A DNA stretch of 64,000 bases from contig NZ_CP012983.1 in the NCBI RefSeq assembly GCF_001411495.1, positions 992,001-1,056,000 on the forward strand, read 5' to 3'. Made by a program: the position numbers and the translations under genes. Origin of the DNA: Burkholderia cepacia ATCC 25416. Its GTDB lineage: Bacteria > Pseudomonadota > Gammaproteobacteria > Burkholderiales > Burkholderiaceae. Shown here in pieces: positions 30,086-38,209 of the stretch (the stretch's first letter is position 1; every line of letters starts with the position of its first letter). Under the pieces are notes generated by a model. The model did no database searches and was not told the DNA's origin. It saw only the letters and a program-made list of their open reading frames with translations.

Positions 30086-30643
30086 TCACGCGAGTTCCTC
30101 GCGCAATTTCCTGCGCAGCAGCTCGACACGCTTCCTGGCCAGCGGCTCGTTGATCCCGAGCGTCGCCGCGATGTGCAGATAGGGCCGGTCCTCCTCGAAC
30201 TTCAGCGTGAACAGCATCTGCTGCTGCGAGGAGAGCGTGGACAGCACCTGCTCGAGACGCAGCAGCTGTTGCCGGAGCAGCAGTTGCTGCTCCACCGACG
30301 GCGCGTGGCCGGCCAGCTCGACGGTGTGATCGTCGTCCCAGCCCGGGTCGAATTCGAGCATGCCGCTTTCGCGCACACGGCGGCGCGCGCCGTCGAGGAA
30401 CGCGTGGTTCAGCGCCAGAAAGAGAAAGCCGGCCAGGTTCCGGACGCGCTCGGGCGAACGTTGCAGGTAGATGTGGACCTTGAGCGCGGTATCGGAAAGC
30501 AGTTCGTCGGCACGGTGGATATCGCCCTTGCACAACAGGCGCGCGCGGCGCCGCAATTTCCCCTGCATTTCCCGCCACGTGTGATCGAGCTGCTGCGCCG
30601 GTGACTCAGGCGTCGAAACAGCGTGCTGGTTCGAGGTTGTCAT
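30086..30643 (-). CDS. ECF-like RNA polymerase sigma factor of the R-body locus
   Basis: A 185-residue sigma-70-family protein with region 2 (RARLLCKGDIHRADELLSDTALKVHIYLQ, FLALNHAFLDGARR) and region 4 (LSTLSSQQQMLFTLKFEEDRPYLHIAATLGI), joined by a Gln/Leu-rich linker. Region 3 is absent, as in ECF factors. No anti-sigma gene is adjacent. R-body loci of Pseudomonas and relatives carry sigma-factor genes that drive reb expression; the position here suggests the same role. Start at 30643 has AGGAAGG upstream. It is divergent from a Crp/Fnr-type regulator. Confidence 0.87.
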   Translation of the reverse strand: MTTSNQHAVSTPESPAQQLDHTWREMQGKLRRRARLLCKGDIHRADELLSDTALKVHIYLQRSPERVRNLAGFLFLALNHAFLDGARRRVRESGMLEFDPGWDDDHTVELAGHAPSVEQQLLLRQQLLRLEQVLSTLSSQQQMLFTLKFEEDRPYLHIAATLGINEPLARKRVELLRRKLREELA

Positions 30644-31049
30644 CCCGTGCCTTCCTTTTTTTATGGAAAACACAGAATCGATTCGACGCCGGGAATGGCG
30701 CTGTTACCCGCGTAACACCGTTTTAAAGATAATCGCTTCGTGTAAATTTTCTTGATTATTGTGAACGGAAACTTTAATTCCCCGGCATATCCTCATCCGT
30801 CGTTTCGGGCGCGCCGCCGAGCGTAACCAATGGCATTTCGATGAAAAATGGCGACTGCCGCCGCGACGTGATTACGCCGGCACGCTGCTGTCGATGTCGG
30901 TCGACCAAAGGTCCCTGGCGCCGAAGCAAAACCGTATCGGGATCGCTTTCCCATTATCTGGTTATTTTCATCATTCATTTTTCACGCAATGCCAAAGGCA
31001 GCGTTTTTCGCTAGGTGGCCGCATCGTCAAACAACCTTGCACGGAAAAC
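30644..31049. other. AT-richer divergent promoter region of the R-body regulators
   Basis: 406 bases between the sigma-factor gene and the Crp/Fnr gene, clearly less GC-rich than the flanks, with runs such as TTTTAAAGATAAT near 30720. It must hold both promoters. It contains the palindrome at 30702-30717. An alternative, much longer N-terminus for the Crp/Fnr protein runs into this region but has no supporting homology. Confidence 0.55.
30702..30717. promoter_or_regulatory. Palindromic operator candidate upstream of the sigma-factor gene
   Basis: TGTTAC-N4-GTAACA, a perfect 6-bp inverted repeat about 60 bases before the sigma-factor start. The layout resembles Crp/Fnr-family sites but not the FNR (TTGAT-N4-ATCAA) or CRP (TGTGA-N6-TCACA) consensus. 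The adjacent Crp/Fnr-type regulator is the natural candidate to bind. Confidence 0.5.
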
Positions 31050-31724
31050 ATGCCTGCCCTCGTCAACGGTCGAACGCTGTGCAATATCCCGATACTCGCC
31101 GATCTTCCGGAAAGCCTGCTCGCTCACATCGAGCGGCATCTCGCGCCCTGGCCCGAACACGGCAATCGCCTGTTGTTCTTCAAGGGCGATCCGGGCGATT
31201 TCGTCGCCTTCGTGCACTGCGGCCGCGTGTACAAGACGCTGCACGAACCCGGCGGACGCGAACTCATTCTCGGCCACTCGTTACCGGGCGAACTCATCGG
31301 CGAAAACACGCTGGTTCGCGCCCACCGGCGCAGCTTCACCGCGCAGTTGAGCCCCGACTGCCGCGTGTCGCTGCTGCATCGCCAGTACTTCGCGCCGCTG
31401 CTGGCCAACGCGGATTTCATGGAGCGCATCCACGAGCAGCTGTGCCGGCACGTGCACCAGCTGAGCGACTTCGTCGAATCGACGTGCCTGTACCGGCTCG
31501 AAGCCAGGCTCGCGCGCCATCTGCTGAACCGCATGCAAGGGAACGATCTCGAGGTGAGGTTGCCGGAGAGCCAGAGCATCCTCGCCGCGATGCTCAACGT
31601 CAGCCGGCCGCGACTGAACAGCAGCCTGCGGAAGATGCAGCGCGACGGCCTGATCCGGCTTCACGCGCACGGCGTGACGATCGAGAAGCCGGAGCAGCTG
31701 CGGACCATCGTCAACGCCAATTGA
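31050..31724 (+). CDS. Crp/Fnr-family transcriptional regulator
   Basis: A 224-residue regulator: cyclic-nucleotide-like beta-barrel (FFKGDPGDFVAFVHCGRVYKTL, GRELILGHSLPGELIGE), a long dimer helix and a C-terminal helix-turn-helix (ESQSILAAMLNVSRPRLNSSLRKMQRDGLI). It lacks the N-terminal Cys cluster of true FNR, so it is probably not an iron-sulfur oxygen sensor. The start at 31050 gives a normal family N-terminus; the frame is open to 30894. It sits between R-body genes, divergent from the sigma factor and convergent with a rebB gene, and probably regulates the locus. Confidence 0.88.
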   Translation: MPALVNGRTLCNIPILADLPESLLAHIERHLAPWPEHGNRLLFFKGDPGDFVAFVHCGRVYKTLHEPGGRELILGHSLPGELIGENTLVRAHRRSFTAQLSPDCRVSLLHRQYFAPLLANADFMERIHEQLCRHVHQLSDFVESTCLYRLEARLARHLLNRMQGNDLEVRLPESQSILAAMLNVSRPRLNSSLRKMQRDGLIRLHAHGVTIEKPEQLRTIVNAN

Positions 31725-31800
31725 CGCGCCGGGCGCATACGCCGCGACGCCGCGGCGGCAGGAGGTCGCGCGCGCCGGGTTGCGCGGCGCGCGGTGAAGA

Positions 31801-32124
31801 TCAGCCGCGCCAGTGGCCGATGGCGTTCATCAACTGCGCGACGGCGGTCAGTTGCGACGCAAAGTTGTCGTTCGCGGAGCGCGCCGCGGCGGCCACCGCC
31901 ACCGGCGAGCCGGCGTAGAGCTGCATGACACCGACGGTCGTGGCGGCGAGGTTGGACATCGCCTGGTTCGCCTGCATCTGCACCGCGTTGTGAAGCAGGA
32001 TCGCGGACGCATGGCTGTTCGACTGCATGAGCGTGCCCAAGGCCACGGCGGGCGCTTCGCCCACCACCTTGACGTTGGCTTGCGTGACCGCATCGGTCAC
32101 CGCGGCGGAAACCTGTTCCGGCAT
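31801..32124 (-). CDS. rebB: RebB-family R-body structural protein
   Basis: A 107-residue Reb protein with the family core VTDAVTQANVKVVGEAPAVA followed by helices (LMQSNSHASAILLHNAVQMQ; MSNLAATTVGVMQLY). This matches the ~100-residue RebB/RebD size. Reb proteins assemble into R-bodies, cytoplasmic ribbons that extend on a trigger such as low pH. AGGAG precedes the ATG. It is the last of three rebB genes on the minus strand and converges with the Crp/Fnr gene. Confidence 0.9.
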   Translation of the reverse strand: MPEQVSAAVTDAVTQANVKVVGEAPAVALGTLMQSNSHASAILLHNAVQMQANQAMSNLAATTVGVMQLYAGSPVAVAAAARSANDNFASQLTAVAQLMNAIGHWRG

Positions 32125-32320
32125 GTCGTTGCTCCTGGTTTGCCCGCCCGCTGCGATGCAGTCACGGCGAACGCATGAAAGGGTCGGTCGGCGGCGTGCG
32201 CCGATCGATTGCATCGGTGCGCGCGAGCGCTCGCCGTCGCGAGCGTCGGGATGACGACAGGCGCCGGGCGGCAGCCGCGAAGATCAGGGCCGCCGCCCGG
32301 CGTCGACGCCGGGTTACGCG

Positions 32321-32695
32321 TCAGGCCAGCGCCTTGCCGAGCGCGAGCACATCGGCCAGCACGGACAGCACGCCGTTCGAGCCGATTTCCGTCGCGGCGG
32401 CGCCGGCGCTCGCCGGCCCGAGCGTGTAGAGCTGCATCGTGCCCACGTTCGTCGAGGTCGGCAGCTGTACCGCGGCCTGCGACTGCTGCTGCACGGCGTT
32501 CTCGAACAGCACGCTGAGCGAATGGCTCTGGGCCTGGTACAGCGAGCCCGTTGCCATCGCCGGCGCTTCACCCACCACCTTGACGTTGGTCTGCGTGACG
32601 GCGTCGGTGATCGCGGCATTGACCGCGCACGTCTTGCAGTTGCAGGGGTCTTTCGGATCCTTCGAATCCGTCGGGGCGCTTGTATCATTTGCCAT
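32321..32695 (-). CDS. rebB: RebB-family R-body protein with Cys-rich N-terminus
   Basis: A 124-residue Reb protein. A ~26-residue polar N-terminal extension contains C-x-C-x2-C (CNCKTC); then comes the family core ITDAVTQTNVKVVGEAPAMA and the helix-rich remainder. It is closely similar to the next rebB upstream over the whole core, including long identical DNA stretches (for example around 32519-32550 and 33087-33118), so the pair arose by duplication or is being homogenised. AGGAG precedes the ATG at 32695. Confidence 0.92.
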   Translation of the reverse strand: MANDTSAPTDSKDPKDPCNCKTCAVNAAITDAVTQTNVKVVGEAPAMATGSLYQAQSHSLSVLFENAVQQQSQAAVQLPTSTNVGTMQLYTLGPASAGAAATEIGSNGVLSVLADVLALGKALA

Positions 32696-32885
32696 CGAAT
32701 TTCTCCTGGTTTGCGAACGGGCGCCGCATCGAATCGGCTCTACCCGTCCTGTCGTTTGCTCCGGAACACCGCGCGGCACCGCTGTTCAGGCGCCGGCGGA
32801 CGTGCTGCGGTTCGGCGGTGCGGCGGCGGTATCGGCGGCCCGAGCCGCTTGCGCCGCCGCTCGACCGCGGCGTGGCGACCGTGCG

Positions 32886-33218
32886 TTACGGGCGCATCGC
32901 CTTCCCGATCGCGATCACGTCGGCCAGAATGGAAATGATCCCGTTCGCGCCGATTTCCGTGGCGGCCGCTCCCGCGCTTTCCGGCCCGATCGTGTAGAGC
33001 TGCATCGTCCCCACGTTCGTCGACGTCTGCGACTGGATCGCGGCCTGCGACTGCTGCTGCACCGCGTTCTCGAACAGGATGCTGAGCGAATGGCTCTGGG
33101 CCTGGTACAGCGAGCCCATCGCCATCGCCGGCGCCTCGGCGACCACCTTGACGTTGACCTGCGTGACGGCATCGGTAATCGCGGGATTGACCTGGCACAC
33201 CTGACACGTATCACCCAT
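32886..33218 (-). CDS. rebB: RebB-family R-body protein, tandem copy
   Basis: A 110-residue Reb protein with a short Cys-containing start (MGDTCQVCQ), the core ITDAVTQVNVKVVAEAPAMA, and helices rich in Gln, Ser and Ala. It is near-identical in its central half to the downstream copy (QAQSHSLS-LFENAVQQQSQAA and TSTNVGTMQLYT). AAGGAG stands upstream of the ATG. The two Cys residues could form inter-subunit disulfides or bind metal; this is inference. Confidence 0.92.
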   Translation of the reverse strand: MGDTCQVCQVNPAITDAVTQVNVKVVAEAPAMAMGSLYQAQSHSLSILFENAVQQQSQAAIQSQTSTNVGTMQLYTIGPESAGAAATEIGANGIISILADVIAIGKAMRP

Positions 33219-33326
33219 TTTTTGCTCCTTGATTCACGTAGTTGAGAGGTCGCACATCGGGGCCGGACGGTTTCGCGTCCAGCCGCCGGACTTCAGCCGC
33301 TCGACTTCAACCGCATGCCCGGTGTG

Positions 33327-33974
33327 CTACTCCATGGACGCTGGCCCGGGGGTATCGTGAACAGAAGCGGGGGCGGTGGCGGCAGCGGCCGGTTCGTGCA
33401 GGTCGGCCGGACGGGCGCCGATGCGTTGCAGCCGCTCGTCGATCGCGTCGAGCCGCACGACGAGCCGTTCGGCAAGCGAATCGACGTAGTGCCGGAAGCA
33501 GGCGTCGATTTCCTGCCGGATGAGGCCGGTCAGCTGTTCACCGATCACCGCCAGCGCCTCGCGTGTGCTGTCCTGGATGTCGGCCGCGCCGGATGCCGGT
33601 GCGTCGTCCGGCGGCTCGTGCGCGTCGAGTACGCCGGACACCTTCTGCTGTTCCGACGCCAGCATGCCGAGGGTCGTCTCGTTCTGCGCGTCGATCGTCT
33701 GCAGGATGCCGCGCATCTTCTCGTACGCCTTCTGCTGGTTGAGCTGCAGGAAATGCTTGACCTGCTCGCGCGCCTCCTGCCGGGTTTTCAAGCGCGGCAA
33801 TGGCGGGGACGCGGCACTCGCCTGCGTGGCCGCGCCGGCCGCCGGGACCGGCTGGGCCGCGTGACGACCCGGCAGCCGCTCGAGCAGCGCCCGTTCTTCA
33901 GCCGGCTCGAGGGGCCGTCCCAATCGTTTCTCCGCGAACTGCCGCAGCAACGGGTCGAGTGCGTCGTCGCTCAT
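33327..33974 (-). CDS. Coiled-coil hypothetical protein heading the rebB genes
   Basis: A 215-residue mostly helical protein: an acidic/basic N-terminal helix (LLRQFAEKRLGRPLEPAEERALLERLPG), an Ala/Pro linker, then a long coiled-coil-like stretch (REQVKHFLQLNQQKAYEKMRGILQTIDAQNE) and a second helical region with DSLAERLVVRLDAIDERLQRIG. No membrane segment. GAGGAGG precedes the ATG. Being 108 bases upstream of the first rebB gene on the same strand, it is probably part of the R-body operon. Function unknown. Confidence 0.7.
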   Translation of the reverse strand: MSDDALDPLLRQFAEKRLGRPLEPAEERALLERLPGRHAAQPVPAAGAATQASAASPPLPRLKTRQEAREQVKHFLQLNQQKAYEKMRGILQTIDAQNETTLGMLASEQQKVSGVLDAHEPPDDAPASGAADIQDSTREALAVIGEQLTGLIRQEIDACFRHYVDSLAERLVVRLDAIDERLQRIGARPADLHEPAAAATAPASVHDTPGPASME

Positions 33975-33977
33975 GGC

Positions 33978-34082
33978 TCACACCTCCTCGAGGTCGGCCC
34001 GCGGCGCCGGTGCGTGCGGTTCGGGTGCGGATGGGCGCGGCGCAGGGGCGCCAGCGCCGGCGTACTGCAATGAATATCGCAT
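33978..34082 (-). CDS. Small Ala/Pro-rich peptide (34 aa) upstream of the coiled-coil gene
   Basis: A 34-codon frame from ATG at 34082 (MRYSLQYAGAG...) ending three bases before the start of the coiled-coil protein gene. CGGAG lies eight bases upstream of its ATG. The sequence is Ala/Pro-rich and ends ADLEEV; the last codons also form the downstream ribosome site. It is either a genuine small protein or a coupling leader for the R-body operon. Confidence 0.45.
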   Translation of the reverse strand: MRYSLQYAGAGAPAPRPSAPEPHAPAPRADLEEV

Positions 34083-34359
34083 GGTGTTCTCCGGGAAATG
34101 GACAGGCGGCAGCCCCGCCGGAAATTTCGGCGGGACCGCTGCAGGGACGAACCGTGCGACGGGTCTGTGAAATCGGTTGTCGCCGTGCGTCGCGCCTACG
34201 GCGGCGGGCCATGCGCAGGCAAGCAGTGCCGCCGCGCATGCCGGCCGATACCGTTGCGCCCCGTTCGCCCGCTGCCCGGTGCGTGGTCTCTTTTATTGAA
34301 ATCGACCTACGCCGCGATCATGTTCCGCCGAATTCGATCTCCAACCTGCTTTTGCGATC

Positions 34360-35124
34360 CTAAGTAATCTGGCCGTTCTTGTTTCGCAAGCGGCCTTTCA
34401 ACGATTCCTCTGCGAGGGCGGCTCGATCGCTCAGGGCGTAGAACGCCAGCATGCTGACGAGCATCGCAAAGGCCACGCCGCTCGTATCCCAGCGCAGCCC
34501 CACGCTGAACGCCATTGCCCTGATCGCGGTCATGCCGAGCGCCATGACGAGCAACATCCCCGCGAATTCGAGCGCGACCCGCACCGGCGCCCGGACCAGC
34601 ACGCGTACCGGGCCGCGTCGATGCCCGTCCTTGCGGTCGGCCTCGCGCCGAATCAACAGCGCCAGCATGGCCAGCATCGACATCGGGAACCACTGGAGAT
34701 GGAGCACGAGCATGTTCCACATGGCACCGGTATCGAGCGTGCCGCCGCAGATGTCGAGAATGGCCTCGAGGGGCGCCCGCATCGCATCGAGCGTCAATCC
34801 CGCGCAGATGGCGGCCATGCACCAGCGCATCGACCGGCGCGCGCACCTGCCCGGCGATCCGCCTCTCGTCGCGTACCCCGCCACGCCGCAGGCAAACGCA
34901 CCGATGCCGTTCCATATCCAGCTGGAAGGGGCACCATGCAGCCGCGTCGGCAGGTCGCACGCCAGGTAGCCGAGGGTCGCGAACGCCAGCGCGCCGCGCA
35001 CGCGTTCGGGCATCGGGAGCATGGCCGTTCGCGCAGACCCGGCCGCCACGCATGCGCGGATCGCGCCCGTCACCGTCACCGGACGCCCGGCCGGGCCGGC
35101 CGGCGGAACACTCCGGGCAGTCAT
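34360..35124 (-). CDS. Multi-spanning membrane protein of the tyrosinase operon
   Basis: A 254-residue integral membrane protein with about six hydrophobic segments (for example ALAFATLGYLACDL, MWNMLVLHLQWFPMSMLAMLALLI, VAFAMLVSMLAFYAL). No family is recognised. A shorter version could start at MLPMPERVRG. It begins six bases after the stop of the 143-residue protein gene and so belongs to the tyrosinase operon. Its contribution, such as copper or product transport, is only conjecture. Confidence 0.65.
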   Translation of the reverse strand: MTARSVPPAGPAGRPVTVTGAIRACVAAGSARTAMLPMPERVRGALAFATLGYLACDLPTRLHGAPSSWIWNGIGAFACGVAGYATRGGSPGRCARRSMRWCMAAICAGLTLDAMRAPLEAILDICGGTLDTGAMWNMLVLHLQWFPMSMLAMLALLIRREADRKDGHRRGPVRVLVRAPVRVALEFAGMLLVMALGMTAIRAMAFSVGLRWDTSGVAFAMLVSMLAFYALSDRAALAEESLKGRLRNKNGQIT

Positions 35125-35130
35125 GGCCGT

Positions 35131-35562
35131 TCAGGCGGGATCTCTCATGACCGCGTACCACGAGCACACCACCCCGGCCGGCGCGACGCCGCCGTTGCCG
35201 CTCGCATGCGGAACCGTCCGGACGATCGAACCGGTCAGCGCCGGACGCTGGTTGATGCCGTTGGGCCAGGGCGCGCTCACGTACCCGACATAGTCGTAGA
35301 CCCACTCCTCTCCGCTGACCACGCCGCGCCCCTGGAAGCGGACGGTGCCGGGATTCCCGTAGCTGATCCAGCCGTTGAGCTGCAGCTCCCATCCCGGGCC
35401 GAAAATGCGCCCCTTGAAGATGCCCGCCGGTGCCTGCGCGATCTCGATCGTGCCGAGGCCGAATTCCAGGTCGTTGAATGCGGTGGCCGGGTCGGGATCA
35501 TTCAGGAAACTGCGATAGGTCCACTGGCCCACCAGGCTGCCGGTTTCGGGTGTGTAGCTCAT
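35131..35562 (-). CDS. Tyrosinase-linked hypothetical protein (143 aa)
   Basis: A 143-residue soluble protein with probable beta-rich structure (GSLVGQWTYRSFLNDPD; GWELQLNGWISYGNPGTVRFQGRG), resembling a small beta-barrel or lipocalin-like fold. It has few Cys or His and is not a classical MelC1 copper caddie. It lies 87 bases downstream of the tyrosinase gene and just upstream of the membrane protein gene on the same strand. Function unknown. Confidence 0.65.
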   Translation of the reverse strand: MSYTPETGSLVGQWTYRSFLNDPDPATAFNDLEFGLGTIEIAQAPAGIFKGRIFGPGWELQLNGWISYGNPGTVRFQGRGVVSGEEWVYDYVGYVSAPWPNGINQRPALTGSIVRTVPHASGNGGVAPAGVVCSWYAVMRDPA

Positions 35563-35649
35563 GCGCGCGTCTCCCCTTCATGTCCATGTCGTCGAATTAC
35601 CGAAGTGAACCGGCGCCACGCGATGGCGCCGGTTCGTCACGCGCCGTCG

Positions 35650-37278
35650 TTATCGGACCTCGAGCCGGAACAGTTTCGGCGCGGCTTGCGGAGCCGCACC
35701 GGCGACGGCTTGCGAAACGGGCGGCGAAGCCGGTTGTGTCTGCAGGCGTACGCCTTCGCGCGTATGGATCTCGACGTCGTACTGGGCCCCCTCCACCGCA
35801 CTCACCGAGAACTGGTCCAGCGGAAAGAACGCCTTCACTTCGAGGTGCGTCTGGCAGTTCGCGCAGTACTGCACGCTCCAGCGGCTCAGCACAGCCTCCG
35901 TGCCGAGCAGGTGCCGCTCGCCGTCCACGTTGACGTACGCGGAGACCAGGAACGACCCCGCGATCGGCGCGCGATTCAGCCCGGACACGCGCACGACCTT
36001 GCTGCTGTTGCCGGCCGGCACGGTCGTCGCCGCCAGCGAGAGCTTCGGCAGGTCTTCCAGCGAACCGGGGCCGTACGTGTAGCCGAGCTGCTCCTCGATG
36101 TTGATGCAGTCGAGCGACGTATAGGCGCGCTCCTTGCCGTTCTCGCTCTTCTTGAACGGATCGAGCGGCGACGAGAGCGTGAGCCACGAGTTGGGCACCG
36201 TGCCCGGCGTCGGCCCCTGCGCGTCGACCGAGTTGGTGCCCGGATACTCGGCGATGACGTCGAGGTGCTGCGTGAAGCCGTGCCGCTTCTGCCACAGCCA
36301 GAACACGCGATCGATGAAGCAGTGATGGAAATAGAAGATCGGGTCGAGGCCCGCCGTGTCGTTTTCGCCCATGTCGCCGTTGGCGCCCGGAATCGGCGAG
36401 AGGTCGCCCTTGTTCGGGCCGTGCGGCACGTCGAACCCGCCGACCGCCAGGTGAATCTTGTTGTGCGGCGACTCGAGCGGGACGACGGGAATCGCGCCTT
36501 CCGGCAGATTCTCGTTCCACTGGGCCGCGGACGTCGTGTTGGAAAACACCGTGTAGTTCGGCGCGTCCAGGCACTGCTCGAACTTGCGCTTCACGTTGGT
36601 CGGCACCACCTTGCCCTTGACGACGATGTAGGACGTGAGCCAGTCCACGATGTTCCGGTTCAGCAACACCACGTTCTCCTTGGCATCCTTGAACTTGGCG
36701 TTGTGCTTCTCGGTCGCGGCCCGGTCCTTGTCGGTACCCACGAGCCCCGACAGCGGGTAGCGAACCGTGACGTAAGGCAGCGGCTTGCTGTAGTTCGGAT
36801 CGTCGCCGTTGATGTTGTCGGTGATCGCCCGGTTGAACGTGAAGGAGGCCAGCGGATTCGGAATCTTTTCGCCGTCGAGCTCGAAATCCGGGTCGGTCAG
36901 TGCCCACGGGATGCCTTTCGTCAGCGACTCTTCGCTGGTTTCGTCCCAGAACGGCAGCATCACCTGTTCGCAACCGGGGATGCTCTGCAGCGCCTGTTCC
37001 AGCCGCAGCAGGTACGCACGGTGCCAGGTGGGGAACAGCACGTTTCCGTGGTTGCAATAACCGCCCCAGTAAGACGCCGAGCCCCAGCCGGCGCCGCGGA
37101 ACGGCTCGCCGTGGAAGCCGCCGATCATGAAGAACGAGTTCGGATCGTCGGGCGGCAATGCCTTGATGCCTTTCCACGCGCGCATCAGGTCTTCCAGCGG
37201 CTTTTTGTTGCCTTTCAGATATTCGACTTGCAACGATTCGATCGACGGACGAACTCTGACTCCAGATGCGTTATTCAT
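35650..37278 (-). CDS. Tyrosinase (type 3 copper monophenol oxidase)
   Basis: A 542-residue tyrosinase. CuA ligands are His56 (GGFHGEPF), His77 (YCNHGNVLF) and His86 (PTWHRAYLLRLEQAL). CuB ligands are His272 and His276 (SPHNKIHLAVGG) and His318 or His319 (FYFHHCFIDRVFWLWQ). It oxidises monophenols and o-diphenols to quinones, giving melanin-like pigments. The long C-terminal beta domain (about 400-520, with YCANCQTH) could act as lid or oligomerisation domain, as described for Burkholderia thailandensis tyrosinase. No signal peptide. Start at 37278 is supported by GAAGGAGG. It heads an operon with two uncharacterised genes. Confidence 0.93.
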   Translation of the reverse strand: MNNASGVRVRPSIESLQVEYLKGNKKPLEDLMRAWKGIKALPPDDPNSFFMIGGFHGEPFRGAGWGSASYWGGYCNHGNVLFPTWHRAYLLRLEQALQSIPGCEQVMLPFWDETSEESLTKGIPWALTDPDFELDGEKIPNPLASFTFNRAITDNINGDDPNYSKPLPYVTVRYPLSGLVGTDKDRAATEKHNAKFKDAKENVVLLNRNIVDWLTSYIVVKGKVVPTNVKRKFEQCLDAPNYTVFSNTTSAAQWNENLPEGAIPVVPLESPHNKIHLAVGGFDVPHGPNKGDLSPIPGANGDMGENDTAGLDPIFYFHHCFIDRVFWLWQKRHGFTQHLDVIAEYPGTNSVDAQGPTPGTVPNSWLTLSSPLDPFKKSENGKERAYTSLDCINIEEQLGYTYGPGSLEDLPKLSLAATTVPAGNSSKVVRVSGLNRAPIAGSFLVSAYVNVDGERHLLGTEAVLSRWSVQYCANCQTHLEVKAFFPLDQFSVSAVEGAQYDVEIHTREGVRLQTQPASPPVSQAVAGAAPQAAPKLFRLEVR

Positions 37279-38209
37279 GATATATCCAGCCTCCTTCGTG
37301 GGTAGCATTAGGGCTTGGCCGCCAGGTTTTGAACGTAAGCAGGTAGTTAATAAAGCATTTAAACTCGCGCTCAATCGAATTCGTTTTATTCAAATATCGC
37401 GTATCATTTTGAAAGCATTAATCGGCGGGCCATGGGCGGGCCCGCGTGGTCACCTGATCGCCTCCATGGGCGCGGACACGCGCAACAGGCGCAGCACGCC
37501 CGCTGGAAAAGGGGCTGCGCCTTCAGATCGTAGGGATGCCGTGGTGAGTCGATGCCACTTCGTCAGGCACCAATACCTGACGAAGTGACTGTGATACCCC
37601 GATAGCGTTTTATCCTGATTTGGTATGAGTAAATAAAGCAGATGGAATTGGTTTTAGCAAGGTCAAGGCGACCTTGAATCTCAAAAAAAATTCGAAGGCG
37701 AAAATGATGATTGGCCCGTTTAATTTTCTTAAATAATCACACCCATTTACGACGCGAGAGTAAAAAACAGGCTCGGGATAATCACGGGAGCGCGACGGTG
37801 TTGACGAATGCAATCGACTGAAAGAAACCTTACGGTTGTCAGTTGCCACGTATGCGGCTGAAAGCTCGTGGAGAACGGGCAAGGTTGCATCGCGGCATCT
37901 GGACGACGCTATCCCGAGCCGGTAGCGTCACGGCCATTCGACGCGCCCCCTGCGGTCCTGTCCCCGACAATTCTTGACTGTGTCCGCGCCGCCGAACTGG
38001 TAGGATGCCGGTCGCCTCGGCATGGATGGCCGCCAAAGGGTGTTCAACCGTCCCTTTTTATGCCCGCCAGCGGCCAACCCCGCCGTCCCGCCCGGGCGAC
38101 ACGGTGCCCGGCCGCACCCCAGCCCCCGTCGAACCCCGCAACACCCCGGCGTCGCCTCACCCGACCCGTTGCAGCAACCGTTGGAGTGGCGCCTCGCGCG
38201 CCAGCAAGC
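37279..38209. other. AT-richer intergenic region upstream of the tyrosinase gene
   Basis: More than 900 bases with no convincing gene. The part 37590-37870 is much lower in G+C than the rest of the window; a 90-codon minus-strand frame there has no recognisable homology or ribosome site. The tyrosinase promoter lies near 37290-37420. A 12-bp inverted repeat is at 37556-37587. The composition suggests remnants of transferred DNA. Confidence 0.5.
37556..37587. repeat. 12-bp perfect inverted repeat
   Basis: Arms 37556-37567 (CACTTCGTCAGG) and 37576-37587 with an 8-base loop. There is no T tract, so it may be an operator, an integration-related structure or a weak terminator. It borders the AT-rich segment. 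Confidence 0.5.

Noticed and set aside
37610..37882. 90-codon minus-strand frame in the AT-rich gap
   Set aside because: No ribosome site, no recognisable family and no partner; kept only as part of the intergenic description.
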